Counted from the first letter of the stretch, positions 1 through 8,881 are shown. The stretch: 64,000 nt of DNA from Neobacillus sp. PS3-40 (GCF_030915485.1 NZ_CP133266.1:1984001-2048000); one strand, 5' to 3'. Notes: generated from the letters alone by a model not told the origin. Numbers and translations are program-made.

Positions 1-2
1 TT

Positions 3-86
3 CTTGAGAGATTGATTGAACAGGGTTATGTAAAAGCTTCCGATGTAGAATCCAGTATCCATAGACGCATGTCTGGAAAAAGGTGA
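3..86 (+). CDS. 3' end of an unidentified gene (partial)
   Basis: Reading from base 3 gives 27 codons without a stop, then TGA at 84-86; the start lies outside the window. The tail is charged and ends in basic residues (HRRMSGKR). It is too short to assign to a family. An IS110 relic follows 80 bases downstream on the same strand, so this gene may itself have been cut by an insertion, but nothing proves that. Confidence 0.35.
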   Translation, partial: LERLIEQGYVKASDVESSIHRRMSGKR

Positions 87-167
87 AAAATCACCTATTC
101 CCTTTTTGTTACTTTAAACGACCATCAGATCTTTTTAATAAGTCAGTCTTGGCAACACATAATATAT

Positions 168-610
168 TTGGAATCACATATATCAGATATTGAAGAAAGG
201 GTTGATAATCTATTAAAGAACTTTAGAGAAGAAATGAAATTACTTCTTACTATTCTAGGAATTAAAAAGGATATCTCAGCTATAATTATTTCGGAAATAG
301 GAGTTGAGATATGGGTAATCTTCTACTTCCCAACATTTAGCATCTTAGTTGTATCACCAGGAACTCATGAAAATGCAGGAAAACGTAAGAGGACTAGAAC
401 TCCCAATGGAATTCCTCATTTAAAATCAGCGATGTATGAAGCAGTTTTGGCTGTGTCTAGATGTCGAAGTAGATGGTTAGCCACAGAGAATTGGGCTATT
501 CAAGAAGAGGAACGAAAAAAGCATCCGTTGCTATATCGCATCGAATGCTTCGAATAATCTACTCTATGCTTTTAAACAAGGAACCGTATAAAGAACTACA
601 ACTTAATTAG
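168..610 (+). pseudogene. IS110-family transposase, C-terminal relic with frameshift
   Basis: This is the C-terminal part of an IS110-type transposase (Transposase_20 domain), recognised from the run LLTILGIKKDISAIIISEIG, then SPGTHENAGKRKRTRTPNG and HLKSAMYEAV, which match the usual order GIK-D..A..I-SEIG, SPG..ESAGK and LK..L.EAAW. The N-terminal DEDD catalytic part is absent. The first frame stops at 555-557. A shift near the A-run at 515-520 restores the expected ending (ISHRM...IIYSML) and runs to TAG at 608-610. The usual central A/S-W-A-G stretch is also damaged. It is therefore a non-functional leftover. No IS ends could be found around it. Confidence 0.75.
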
Positions 611-815
611 TATAACAAAACCAAATTAGTCATATACAAAGTTAACCTTTCACAGATAGCTCTGCTTTCTTATTTCTTTTTTAGGTTCTTTTTAGAATTC
701 CCCTACCTGATCCAAAGTATTCAGAGAAAGCCACGTTTATTTATTTTCACATAAAAAGAAAGACGTTTAAGGCTAACTACAAAATCTAAATTTTTTTCTT
801 CTTAATTAGGGAATT

Positions 816-986
816 TTACCCAAGGAAGGAAACGAGTGTACCTAAAAAACCGATTACCGCCAAGACTACACCGATAATAATGACCATTTTACTTAGTTTC
901 CCTTTACCTTTTCTATTTAGGAGAATTCCATTGGATATCGTGACTAATGATAAAGTTAATAGAATAATCAACATTGTCTTAGACAT
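816..986 (-). CDS. small two-helix membrane protein, 56 aa
   Basis: A short leftward gene begins at ATG 986 and stops with TAA at 816-818. The product has two hydrophobic segments (about residues 4-22 and 34-54) separated by the basic linker NRKGKGKLSK, so the loop probably faces the cytoplasm and both ends face out. A purine-rich GAAGGGAAG lies 7-8 bases before the start. It is probably read together with the leftward gene at 1020-1184, 33 bases upstream. No family was recognised. Support is the uninterrupted frame, the ribosome site and the amphipathic pattern. Confidence 0.5.
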   Translation of the reverse strand: MSKTMLIILLTLSLVTISNGILLNRKGKGKLSKMVIIIGVVLAVIGFLGTLVSFLG

Positions 987-1019
987 AAGTTTCTTCCCTT
1001 CAATGAAAATGTTCGTTAA

Positions 1020-1184
1020 TTAGATTTTCCTAGATAAGATGATTAAAATCGATCCCGTTGAACCAGCTACATTAATAGGGGATGTAGATATGACTTCCCA
1101 GTCTTCATCTCCCAATTCGTTCAGTTTCTTCTCGAAATTTTCATCTTTAACCCTTACTTCTATTTTCTTATATTCTACTTTCAC
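1020..1184 (-). CDS. DUF4177-like small protein, 54 aa
   Basis: The gene starts at GTG 1184, seven bases after a clear GGGAGG ribosome site, and ends at TAA 1020-1022. The product has the layout of DUF4177 proteins: an N-terminal strand (EYKKIEVRV), a helix leading to LNELGDEDWEVIS, and a C-terminal strand GSILIILSRK. The L-N-x-LG-xx-GWE-type motif is the family hallmark, here with D in place of the usual glycine. Function of the family is unknown. The gene probably forms a small leftward transcription unit with the membrane protein at 816-986. Confidence 0.6.
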   Translation of the reverse strand: MKVEYKKIEVRVKDENFEKKLNELGDEDWEVISTSPINVAGSTGSILIILSRKI

Positions 1185-1459
1185 CAGTTTACCTCCCTAA
1201 TAATTTTATTTCACAACCAATAACAGTCAATTCTCATATCATATATTACAGTTCTTTCTTCTCCTTAATTGAATTTTATCAAACTAAAATTGCTAATGTA
1301 ATTAATGTTTTCCTCATATTTCTTTGAGTTAATCCACATTTTCGTTAAGGCTAATTATGATAGAAAGTCAAATTATTACCATGTAAGATTGTTCTTAGGA
1401 TAAAGCGGACACAATCAGAAGTTATTACAGACGATAGCCTATGTGGAAGGAAGAGCTAG

Positions 1460-2608
1460 ATGGAGTCAAAAATAATATCAAAGAAGAAGTCTATTGTTAT
1501 AGCTATAGCCGGTCTAATTTTGTGCCTTTTCGTTGGAGTTAACATTTATCTCCTGAATAAAAAGGAAACAAAAACTACCTTTAACGTTAAGGCCTATACG
1601 ATTATAAAGAAAAATCTCACGGATACTATTGTGGTGCAGGGACAAGTATCCCCCACAAGTGAGGAAAATATATATTTCGATCCCTCAAAAGGAGAAATTG
1701 AAAAAATATATATTAAAGTGGGACAGACCGTTAAGAAAGGTGAAAACCTATACAAAGTCTCCAATAAGGATCTTGATACACAGGAAAAGCAGGGAATAAT
1801 ATCTCGTGATAAAGCATTGGTACAGATCAACTACTACAAAGATCGGATGACTAATTTAAAAATCAAAATGAATAAAGAGAAAACAAGAAGTCCCCTTGTA
1901 AATATGGACTCTTTAGATGAACAATTAAAAGAGTTCGAATATCAACAAAAACTTGCTACTCTCGATTATCAGGTAAGCAAGGAAACGATCGAGTCTATTA
2001 AAAAGAAACAAGAGGATTTATATATAAAGAGCAGCATGGATGGGACCGTAACACATATTGAGAAAGACCCACGAAGCAATCCAAACATGCCATTCATCAA
2101 TATAATAGACCATTCATCCAACATAGAGGGATTTTTAACAGAATTTGAAGTAGTGCATGTGAAACAAGGACAGCACGTCGAGTTACGTGCGAAAGCGATA
2201 GCAAATCGAAAATGGACTGGAAAGATTTCATCGGTTTATGATACGCCTGTTCATTCTGACGTTATGTCCTCCAATAATCAACAAAGCAGCATATCCAAAT
2301 ATCCCTTTACCATTACGCTAACAGAAAAGGATTCTACTTTGAAAAACGGCCTTCATATGGAGGCAGAGATTGACATTAAATCCATAAACAATGCGATAGT
2401 AATACCAAATACTTCAGTTCTCGAAGGAAAGAATCAAAAAGATTTGGTTATTATTTCAGAAAACAATCACTTCAAGGTTAAGAAAATAAAAACAGGATAT
2501 AGGAACAGCGAATACACTGAAGTCATTAAGGGATTACAGTTAGGACAAAGAGTGATTATTACTCCCTCAGAAAAATTGATCCAAAAAGTGGGTGCCTACA
2601 ATGATTAA
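1460..2608 (+). CDS. ABC exporter membrane-fusion (adaptor) protein, YknX/MacA-type
   Basis: This is the extracytoplasmic adaptor of a MacAB/YknXYZ-type exporter. It has an N-terminal membrane anchor (residues about 11-32), a first half-lipoyl segment around residues 55-105 (GEIEKIYIKVGQTVKKGENL), a charged coiled-coil hairpin at about 105-185, the second half-lipoyl strand (MDGTVTHIEKDP), and a beta-barrel region ending with GLQLGQRVII. Its 382 residues are normal for the family. A GGAAGGAAGAG ribosome site precedes ATG 1460. Its stop overlaps the ATG of the ATPase gene, so the three genes 1460-4471 form one operon. B. subtilis YknWXYZ protects against the SdpC toxin; a yknW counterpart is not seen here, so the substrate is unknown. 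Confidence 0.88.
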   Translation: MESKIISKKKSIVIAIAGLILCLFVGVNIYLLNKKETKTTFNVKAYTIIKKNLTDTIVVQGQVSPTSEENIYFDPSKGEIEKIYIKVGQTVKKGENLYKVSNKDLDTQEKQGIISRDKALVQINYYKDRMTNLKIKMNKEKTRSPLVNMDSLDEQLKEFEYQQKLATLDYQVSKETIESIKKKQEDLYIKSSMDGTVTHIEKDPRSNPNMPFINIIDHSSNIEGFLTEFEVVHVKQGQHVELRAKAIANRKWTGKISSVYDTPVHSDVMSSNNQQSSISKYPFTITLTEKDSTLKNGLHMEAEIDIKSINNAIVIPNTSVLEGKNQKDLVIISENNHFKVKKIKTGYRNSEYTEVIKGLQLGQRVIITPSEKLIQKVGAYND

Positions 2609-3281
2609 ATTGGTAAACACGACAAAGATTCACCAAACTGGTGAATCCCAACTTATAGCTCTCAACAAGATTAACTTAAAAATCAATAATGGTGAGTTCA
2701 TCGCCATTATGGGTCCATCCGGATCCGGCAAATCTAGTCTTATGAATATCATAGGTTTCTTGGACAGGCAGTTTTCGGGGAGTTATTTCTTAAATGATAT
2801 TCTTTTATCAATGAAGGATGAGAATGAATTATCCTTCCTTAGAAATGAATATATTGGATTTGTTTTTCAAAATTTCCAACTTCTGCCAAGATTAACAGCC
2901 CAGTCAAATGTAGAATTGCCTCTAATCTATTCAGGAGTTAAAAAAACAGAAAGAATGGGGCGTGTAAAATTGGCACTAGAAAAGGTGGGTCTAGCGGATA
3001 AACTTAACCACTATCCAAGCCAGCTGTCCGGTGGTCAAAAACAAAGGGTGGCAATCGCAAGAGCTATGATTAATCAACCTAAATTACTATTAGCTGATGA
3101 ACCAACAGGAGCTTTAGATTCAGTTTCAGGTCAACAAATTATGGGATTGTTTCAAAAGCTAAATGAAGAAGGAACGACCATTATTTTGGTAACGCACGAT
3201 TCTAAAATTGCATTATATGCAAATCGTGTCATCTCCATTAAGGATGGAAGTATTGTGGAAGATCGGTGGATAGGAAAGTGA
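2601..3281 (+). CDS. ABC transporter ATP-binding protein, MacB/YknY/LolD-type
   Basis: The cytoplasmic ATPase of the exporter. All motifs are intact: Walker A GPSGSGKSS (residues 38-46), Q-loop (VFQNFQLLPRL), signature LSGGQKQR, Walker B with LLLADEPTGALD, and the switch histidine in VTHD. The GALD D-loop is typical of the MacB/LolD group. I chose ATG 2601, whose first bases overlap the stop of the adaptor gene (ATGATTAA); a GTG nine bases earlier at 2592 is in frame and possible. At about 226 residues it lacks the fused membrane domain of E. coli MacB, as usual in Firmicutes. Confidence 0.9.
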   Translation: MIKLVNTTKIHQTGESQLIALNKINLKINNGEFIAIMGPSGSGKSSLMNIIGFLDRQFSGSYFLNDILLSMKDENELSFLRNEYIGFVFQNFQLLPRLTAQSNVELPLIYSGVKKTERMGRVKLALEKVGLADKLNHYPSQLSGGQKQRVAIARAMINQPKLLLADEPTGALDSVSGQQIMGLFQKLNEEGTTIILVTHDSKIALYANRVISIKDGSIVEDRWIGK

Positions 3282-4471
3282 ATATATTGGATAGTATACA
3301 AATTTCAATAGACTCCCTCATGTCCCACAAGCTCAAATCTTTGTTGACTATGCTAGGTATTATTATCGGTGTAGCTTCTGTTATTACTGTAGTTTCAATT
3401 GGTCAAGGTGGAGAGGCAAAGTTAAAAAACCAATTCTCTGGCTTAGGAAATAATTCACTAGATATTTACTATGAACCAGGAAAGAATGAGATTAAGAACT
3501 CTACTGCAACAGTCGAACTCTTCACGGCTGAAGATGTGTACGAACTTAGCAAAATTTCAGAAATAAAAAAGGTCATCTCTTCTAATGACAACGTGTCCAA
3601 AATATTCTTCAATGAAAAGGCACAAGATGGCCGAGTCATTAGTTATACAGATGGTTATTATGATATTACCCCAGTAGAACTGATAGAAGGTAGACTAATA
3701 GATCATTCTGACTTACAAGAGGGTCGCAAAGTGGCGGTCATCACGAAAGAGTTAAAAGAACGATTATTCCATGACAAAGACCCCATTAATGAAATCATCG
3801 AGGTAGAGGGAACTCCTTTACAAATTATTGGCGTGTATAAAGATAAAACATCTACTATTATTGACTATGAAAAAAGAAAGATTCTAGTTCCTATGAGTAT
3901 TTGGCCTTTTTTATATGGGAATGATAAAATTCAAATGATTTCAATACAAGCAAAGAGTGCAGATACACTGAACACCGCTGGTAAAAACGCTGTTGATTTC
4001 CTAAACCATTCTAAAGATGTGGAAGGGAAATACAAAGTTCTTAATATAAAAATGATCTCAAAAAATGCATCCACCATTACTGACATCATGACAGCAGTAA
4101 TAAGTGCGATAGCAGGAATTTCTCTACTTGTAGGTGGAATTGGTGTGATGAATATCATGCTCGTATCTGTTACAGAAAGAACTAGAGAAATAGGGATACG
4201 AAAATCTATTGGGGCAACACCCAATAAGATCTTGCTTCAAATATTGATCGAATCCGTCATTCTCACCATCCTTGGCGGGGTTATCGGTATCGTTTTTGGA
4301 ATTGGCAATGCCTATATTATTTCCTATTTCACAAACTTTCCTTCTATCATTTCACTTCCTGTTATCTTCGGAGGTTTAGCATTTTCGGTAATCATTGGGG
4401 TTGTTTTTGGAATCCTTCCTGCAAATAAAGCAGCAAGACTGGATCCAATTGAAGCTCTTAGATTTGAATAA
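3266..4471 (+). CDS. ABC transporter permease, MacB/FtsX-type (YknZ-like)
   Basis: The membrane partner of the exporter. It begins with LKSLLTMLGIIIGVASVITV, the standard MacB N-terminal helix, followed by an extracellular MacB core domain (about residues 48-245) and three C-terminal helices in the FtsX domain (about 270-390). Conserved family marks are present: RTREIGIRKSIGA and the final APANKAARLDPIEALR-type ending. The start at GTG 3266 overlaps the ATPase gene by 16 bases; GTG 3278 is an alternative. The MacB topology exports substrates from the outer leaflet or the cell exterior rather than moving them across the membrane. Confidence 0.9.
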   Translation: MDRKVNILDSIQISIDSLMSHKLKSLLTMLGIIIGVASVITVVSIGQGGEAKLKNQFSGLGNNSLDIYYEPGKNEIKNSTATVELFTAEDVYELSKISEIKKVISSNDNVSKIFFNEKAQDGRVISYTDGYYDITPVELIEGRLIDHSDLQEGRKVAVITKELKERLFHDKDPINEIIEVEGTPLQIIGVYKDKTSTIIDYEKRKILVPMSIWPFLYGNDKIQMISIQAKSADTLNTAGKNAVDFLNHSKDVEGKYKVLNIKMISKNASTITDIMTAVISAIAGISLLVGGIGVMNIMLVSVTERTREIGIRKSIGATPNKILLQILIESVILTILGGVIGIVFGIGNAYIISYFTNFPSIISLPVIFGGLAFSVIIGVVFGILPANKAARLDPIEALRFE

Positions 4472-4954
4472 ATCGGTATCACTCCATATCCCCAAATAAA
4501 CTCCCAATGTAGAAGGTGTAAACTTTGTTTAGTTTCCATAACCAAACAAGTCTTCTGCAAAGGAGTTTTCTTTTCGTTTACTCCAGTTTTTCCATACTGC
4601 ACTTAATCGTCCAAATGTGTAGCAAAAAAGCCAACTATATGAACTGAGCCCCTACTTTCCAGAGGCTTTCTACCTAGTTACCAATTCTTTTGAAGAAATA
4701 TCTAAAAAAAATTTTTTCCTAGATAAGTCCTATCAACCCCATTGTTAATTTTCATCCTTTTTGTAAATAAAGAATCTCAAATAGGTTTCTTTTTATTCTT
4801 GTTTAACTAGTAAATACGCTAATTAATTACCATATTATTACTATAACCTAGTTGTCTAGTTTACAAAATACTTTCTAGTTTTTTTATTGTTTCATAGGAT
4901 AATTAATTCTTATTTTGATCATAATAAATACTAAATGAAAGGAGGACAAATATT
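4472..4954. other. intergenic region upstream of the XRE regulator
   Basis: No gene is seen. The last 150 bases are very AT-rich. The hexamer CTAGTT occurs at 4848-4853, 4856-4861 and 4875-4880, with a reverse copy (AACTAG) at 4805-4810; these may be operator half-sites for the XRE regulator that follows. Confidence 0.3.
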
Positions 4955-5773
4955 TTGCGAACATCTAAAGCAGTTCCAAAAACAAAAATTGGCTGGTTCC
5001 TAAAAGAACAAAGGGAACTACTTAATTTCACCCAAGCAGAGCTGGCAGCAAAGCTAGGCATACAACCAAAAACGTATAATGGATATGAAGTAGGAGGGAA
5101 AACTCTCTCAAAAAAATCTCTTGATATGGTGGCAAATTTTTATAAAGTAGAAAATACATTTTTATTACCGCTAAATCAAAAAGAAGAAAAATTAGTAGAA
5201 AAGCAGAGGAAGATTAAAGAAAAGAGGAAAAACACAAACACTAATCATCACTCCCCGGATACATCTAATATAAGGAAGGAAAGCTTAACCCATAATAAAC
5301 CTGAAACTCTAATAAAAACAAAAAATATAGAATCGTCTAAAGATGAGTGTTTTAAAATACTTTCTCTTGCTGATCTAATTGATCAATTGAAAACTATTAA
5401 AGACAAATGGAATACTACAGGTAAACCGATGTTAACGCAACAGAACATTGGGAATTTAATACTTATTGTAAAGAACTACGAAGTTGTTGTCGAAATTGAC
5501 CACAATTTTATTATGCTTGCTTTTATTAATGAAAACGAATTTATTTCTAAAATGTTACAGGAATATTTAGGTGATCCATTCCTAAATATTCCTCGAATTG
5601 AGTCACAAAACTCCAATAGAATAAATGCTGGTTATTCTATTTGGGTCAATAATAATTTTTCAAACACTTATAAACTTAACATTCTATTTTCAAAAAAACC
5701 TGAAACCCTCCTAACTATCTTCCAAGATGATGCCTTAACACAATTATTTTTATTAAATATGATAAATACCTAA
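4955..5773 (+). CDS. XRE-family transcriptional regulator with a long C-terminal domain
   Basis: The N-terminus is a helix-turn-helix of the Cro/C1 (XRE) type, residues about 12-68 (FLKEQRELLNFTQAELAAKLGI...YEVGGKTLS), where TQAELAAKLGIQPKTYNGYE is the recognition unit. A lysine-rich linker (about 70-115) leads to a roughly 140-residue C-terminal domain that I do not recognise. The start is TTG 4955, eight bases after a strong AAAGGAGG. A T-rich hairpin terminator follows immediately, so the gene is monocistronic. It heads an island of recombination genes. It may repress that island or sense a ligand with its C-terminal domain; both are inference. Confidence 0.75.
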   Translation: MRTSKAVPKTKIGWFLKEQRELLNFTQAELAAKLGIQPKTYNGYEVGGKTLSKKSLDMVANFYKVENTFLLPLNQKEEKLVEKQRKIKEKRKNTNTNHHSPDTSNIRKESLTHNKPETLIKTKNIESSKDECFKILSLADLIDQLKTIKDKWNTTGKPMLTQQNIGNLILIVKNYEVVVEIDHNFIMLAFINENEFISKMLQEYLGDPFLNIPRIESQNSNRINAGYSIWVNNNFSNTYKLNILFSKKPETLLTIFQDDALTQLFLLNMINT

Positions 5774-5803
5774 AATATGAGAATTTATTCTCATATTTTT
5801 TGT
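5774..5803 (+). terminator. intrinsic terminator after the XRE gene
   Basis: The stem AAATATGAGAA / TTCTCATATTT closes on a four-base loop and is followed by a long T-run. It begins directly after the stop codon. Confidence 0.85.
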
Positions 5804-6290
5804 TTTTTTAATTGTATAAAGAGAGATTCTATTTTCTATTTGTCATATATAGCATATTTAATAACTAATTCATCATAGGTCTCTAGTTAAATGAAAATAT
5901 ATGTCTATATAGATAGAGTAGACAAATTCCATAGCATTTATACGTAAAACCTATATTTTAAGCACAAATGATTTTTAAATAATAGAAAAGTGAGTTAACT
6001 TCACTGGAAATCTGTACTAATAAGTAATTACAAGATTAATTTAGTGGTATGTAATTATTTAATTTAGGAGGAACAAAAGCCACCTAATTTACCCTCTTTA
6101 TCAAGTAGTAATTTTCCGCTCAGAGGTCCCCTGTCACATGTAGCAAGATAACAGCTCTAAGTACTGAAGTTCTAAAATCCAGCTGGCTTACTTTTCACTT
6201 ACGTAATCAATATATTTCAAAAATCAGAGCAAAAATAGTCTATATTATATTGATCTTGTCAAAAATAGTCTTGAAATGGAGGTGATAAAA
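5804..6290. other. intergenic region with a spaced direct repeat before the second XRE gene
   Basis: No gene is seen. The 12-base word CAAAAATAGTCT occurs at 6230-6241 and 6260-6271. The copies are exactly 30 bases apart, about three helical turns, and lie just before the ribosome site of the next gene. This is the usual layout of an autoregulatory operator pair. Confidence 0.4.
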
Positions 6291-7166
6291 GTGGAGCTAG
6301 CAAAAACAATAAGTATTGAGGTGAATAACAATTTGGGAATTCAATCCCCTAATGCCTTGCCAAATAAACTAAAACAATTAAGACGGGAAAGCAATTTAAC
6401 TATTCAAACGTTGGCCGAACAACTAAAAGTTTCCCATGCGTTTATTCACTTTTTAGAATCAGGCAAGCGCGGTGCATCTGATGAAACACTTAAAAGGTAT
6501 GCAGACTTCTTTGGCTGTCATTTTGAAGAGTTGAAGGAATTGCAGAAAGTTACAATAATTGTTGCTGAGGAAAGAGACAACTCAAATATAAAGTTCCCAA
6601 CCGAACTTGTTGATTTCACATCACTTTTAATGCAATTTAATAAAGAATTCAGAAGTAGTTACATCAATGAGCAAATCGAAAACCTACGTGATCGATTTTA
6701 CAAATCAATGCCTAGTTTTGATTTAGGGGAAGTAAAAAAATTAATAAAGAAAATTAAGGAAGCCTGGTTTTCATTTAAATCAGAAGTAACTATATTCGAT
6801 GAAAAGAAACTAGTAGGGACACTACAAGTTCCTGAAAATCAAATATACTTTTCCCTAATTATAGCTGAGAAGTCTTGTACCTTGCTTCTACTATATGAGG
6901 ATCATCGATATGTTGATTTATTTAAGACATGGCTAGGGGAAGAAAACATTTCATTAATTGATATGGCTCAGATTTCTCATCTTAATGAAGAACAAAAAGT
7001 TAAAAAATACCTCTGGTTCAGTACTGCACTATCAATCAAAGACCAGTTACTTTACTTAATTGAAAATGAATATGTACTTGAAAGAGTGAATTGCAGAGAT
7101 CCTCAATTAATTCGTTCCATTAAATATTATCTGGAACAAACCACTGAAGTAGAAGACGCAATATAA
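6291..7166 (+). CDS. XRE-family regulator in an operon with a tyrosine recombinase
   Basis: The N-terminal helix-turn-helix (about residues 24-80: LKQLRRESNLTIQTLAEQLKVSH...SGKRGASDETLKRYADFFG) is clearly XRE-type. The remaining ~200 residues are unrecognised and mostly helical with a hydrophobic core. GTG 6291 was chosen as start because a near-perfect GGAGGTGAT ends four bases before it; an in-frame ATG at 6276 has no ribosome site. The recombinase gene begins 17 bases after the stop, so this protein probably controls expression or activity of that recombinase. That role is inferred from position only. Confidence 0.75.
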   Translation: MELAKTISIEVNNNLGIQSPNALPNKLKQLRRESNLTIQTLAEQLKVSHAFIHFLESGKRGASDETLKRYADFFGCHFEELKELQKVTIIVAEERDNSNIKFPTELVDFTSLLMQFNKEFRSSYINEQIENLRDRFYKSMPSFDLGEVKKLIKKIKEAWFSFKSEVTIFDEKKLVGTLQVPENQIYFSLIIAEKSCTLLLLYEDHRYVDLFKTWLGEENISLIDMAQISHLNEEQKVKKYLWFSTALSIKDQLLYLIENEYVLERVNCRDPQLIRSIKYYLEQTTEVEDAI

Positions 7167-7183
7167 CAACATGGGGTGAACAT

Positions 7184-8077
7184 ATGACTTTACAACGAAA
7201 TTTTGATTTAGGGTTGTACAAGAAGAAATTTCTACGTCATCTTCGAAGAAAAAATTATTCTTTAGAAACATTGGTGGGATATGAAAAAGATCTAGATAAA
7301 TTTAGTCTCTTTTTAATTGAAATTTATCAGGGAGTAATTTTAGTTGAGGAAATAACAAAAAATGATATTTTGGATTACATGGATTTTTTAAAAGATAAGG
7401 AAGGTTATAAAATTAATTCTATTTCTAGACATTTATCCACTTTAAAATCATTTTTTAAATTTTTGACACAGGAATTGGATTTTACTGAGAACCCAGCAAT
7501 GAAGGTCAAAACGCCTAAGAGTTATACACCTTTACCACAAATCCTTAGCTTTAAAGAGGTCCAATTATTATTAAACGAGACTAAAAAATACTCATCTTTT
7601 TACCATGTCCTTTTTAGTTTCATTTACTATACTGGTACAAGAATTACGCCAGCAAGAACCTTATTAGTGGAAAATGTTAATGTAGCTGAAAAAAAGGTGT
7701 ACTTTCCCTATATAAAAGGAGGAAAAGACTTACATCTTCCATTACATCCGATATTAGCAGACCTACTTGAAGCACATTTAGAAAAAATTAGACATAATGG
7801 CTCTAATTATGTTTTTGAATCACCTAAATTACAAAACCGCCCTATTAGTGCAGGCGATGTTAGGATTAACCTTAGGAAAATGTCTAAAATTTGTGGAATT
7901 ACTAAACGGGTAACTCCCCACATCTTAAGGCATTCAGTTGCAACCCATTTAACCTTATTAGGTGTAGACCAAGCATTTATTGCTGCCATATTGGGCCATG
8001 TTGACCTACGCTCAACTAGTCGTTATCAGCATTTAGTTGTAGATAATTTAAGACCTGCATTGGAGAAACTACATTGA
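7184..8077 (+). CDS. tyrosine recombinase (phage integrase / XerC-XerD type)
   Basis: A full-length site-specific recombinase of 297 residues. The N-terminal SAM-like core-binding domain spans about 10-105, the catalytic domain about 118-292. The catalytic set is complete: Arg153 in YTGTRI, a lysine in the beta-hairpin (YIKGGKD, about 178), His246 and Arg249 in HILRH, His272 in ILGHVD, and the nucleophile Tyr281 in RYQHL. The usual TGLRISE is changed to TGTRITP, which is unusual but keeps the arginine. It is co-transcribed with the XRE gene before it and overlaps the 81-residue gene after it. No attachment site could be identified by eye. It may move the surrounding island, or act on the chromosome. 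Confidence 0.9.
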   Translation: MTLQRNFDLGLYKKKFLRHLRRKNYSLETLVGYEKDLDKFSLFLIEIYQGVILVEEITKNDILDYMDFLKDKEGYKINSISRHLSTLKSFFKFLTQELDFTENPAMKVKTPKSYTPLPQILSFKEVQLLLNETKKYSSFYHVLFSFIYYTGTRITPARTLLVENVNVAEKKVYFPYIKGGKDLHLPLHPILADLLEAHLEKIRHNGSNYVFESPKLQNRPISAGDVRINLRKMSKICGITKRVTPHILRHSVATHLTLLGVDQAFIAAILGHVDLRSTSRYQHLVVDNLRPALEKLH

Positions 8078-8319
8078 ATCAACATATGGCTCAGTTACTT
8101 AAATTTATCCTTATCGTGATTTTGATGGAAGAAGAAAAAATTCCTTTTGAGGATATTTTAAGTTTGAAATGGAGTGCGATCCAGTTCAAAGAATCATCCC
8201 TAAAGATCTTTACCCATTACCATCAATACGATATTAAGAATGAAAAATTACTTCTTTTCTTCAAGATGCTTTACGAAGTAGGTCATTGTTATTCAGATCA
8301 ATTTATTTTCTTAAATTAG
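8074..8319 (+). CDS. 81-aa protein resembling the first half of a tyrosine-recombinase catalytic domain
   Basis: TTG 8074 overlaps the recombinase stop (TTGA), with GGAG about eight bases before, so translation is coupled. The pattern hydrophobic helix - EDILSLKWSAIQF - SSLKIF - LLFFKMLYEV - SDQFIFLN follows, in order, the canonical recombinase run 'TGLRISELLxLKWSDIDF - strand - LLxxLxE - YVF'. The position of the catalytic Arg is lysine (EEEKIPFED) and the C-terminal half with HxxR and Tyr is missing, so it cannot cut DNA. It could be a relic, or a helper subunit of the adjacent recombinase. The resemblance is by eye and needs a profile search. Confidence 0.55.
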   Translation: MNQHMAQLLKFILIVILMEEEKIPFEDILSLKWSAIQFKESSLKIFTHYHQYDIKNEKLLLFFKMLYEVGHCYSDQFIFLN

Positions 8320-8350
8320 TTCACCACATTTGTGGTGAACTTTTTCTTTT
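8319..8350 (+). terminator. intrinsic terminator ending the recombinase operon
   Basis: Ten-base perfect stem GTTCACCACA / TGTGGTGAAC with a two-base loop, then TTTTTCTTTTT. It overlaps the last bases of the 81-residue gene. Confidence 0.9.
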
Positions 8351-8531
8351 TCCTCTATATTATTAGCATATTCTTCCTTAAACATACTTCTTATTCTGTC
8401 TTAAATCACATTCTTATCTTTTTAATTAGAGAATAAGGATAAGATTAAGACAATGTCTCTTCTTAATATAGGATTTCATGACTCTTTTAGAAGAAAATCT
8501 ATTTAGAATAGAAAAAATATAAGATAAAAAA

Positions 8532-8567
8532 ATGAGAAGTTCATTATAATCAACTTCTCATTTTTTT
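8532..8567. terminator. bidirectional hairpin terminator
   Basis: Stem ATGAGAAGTT / AACTTCTCAT, with A-run before and T-run after, so it can stop transcription from either side. It separates the recombinase operon from the small gene at 8629. Confidence 0.75.
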
Positions 8568-8628
8568 ATACCTCTAAATGTATTAAACCTTGTAAATTCG
8601 GGCAATAATCAATGCTATGGAGGTGATT

Positions 8629-8781
8629 ATGCTGAAAAATGAAAATCAAGATACAAAAAATGAAGATTGGGTTGTCCGTTTTCTCAATCTGCCACCCACA
8701 GACCAAATGGACTTTCTTTACCGTTTCTCCCTTGATGAAAAATTAAGAAAGGCAGTTGAGAAACAAGTATTTGGAGAATAA
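8629..8781 (+). CDS. small soluble protein, 50 aa, unknown function
   Basis: The gene has a near-perfect ribosome site (GGAGGTGATT, ending just before ATG 8629) and a clean frame to TAA 8779-8781. The product is acidic at the N-terminus, then has DWVVRFLNLPPTDQMDFLYR and a charged helix to the end. Pro-Pro splits two amphipathic helices. No family was recognised. The strength of the ribosome site argues for a real gene. It lies between the recombinase operon and the inverted-repeat cassette at 8882. Confidence 0.65.
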   Translation: MLKNENQDTKNEDWVVRFLNLPPTDQMDFLYRFSLDEKLRKAVEKQVFGE

Positions 8782-8870
8782 GAAAAACAATCTTCATAAG
8801 GGGAAGAAATAAAAATATTCTCTTCTCCTTATTTAATAATTCCCCTTTTGTTTTATTCCAAAAAAGGGAT

Positions 8871-8881
8871 AAGAAAATAAT
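8871..8881. repeat. 11-bp direct repeat flanking the cassette, left copy
   Basis: AAGAAAATAAT at 8871-8881 is repeated exactly at 9567-9577, directly outside the two terminal inverted repeats. This has the form of a target-site duplication. Confidence 0.7.
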
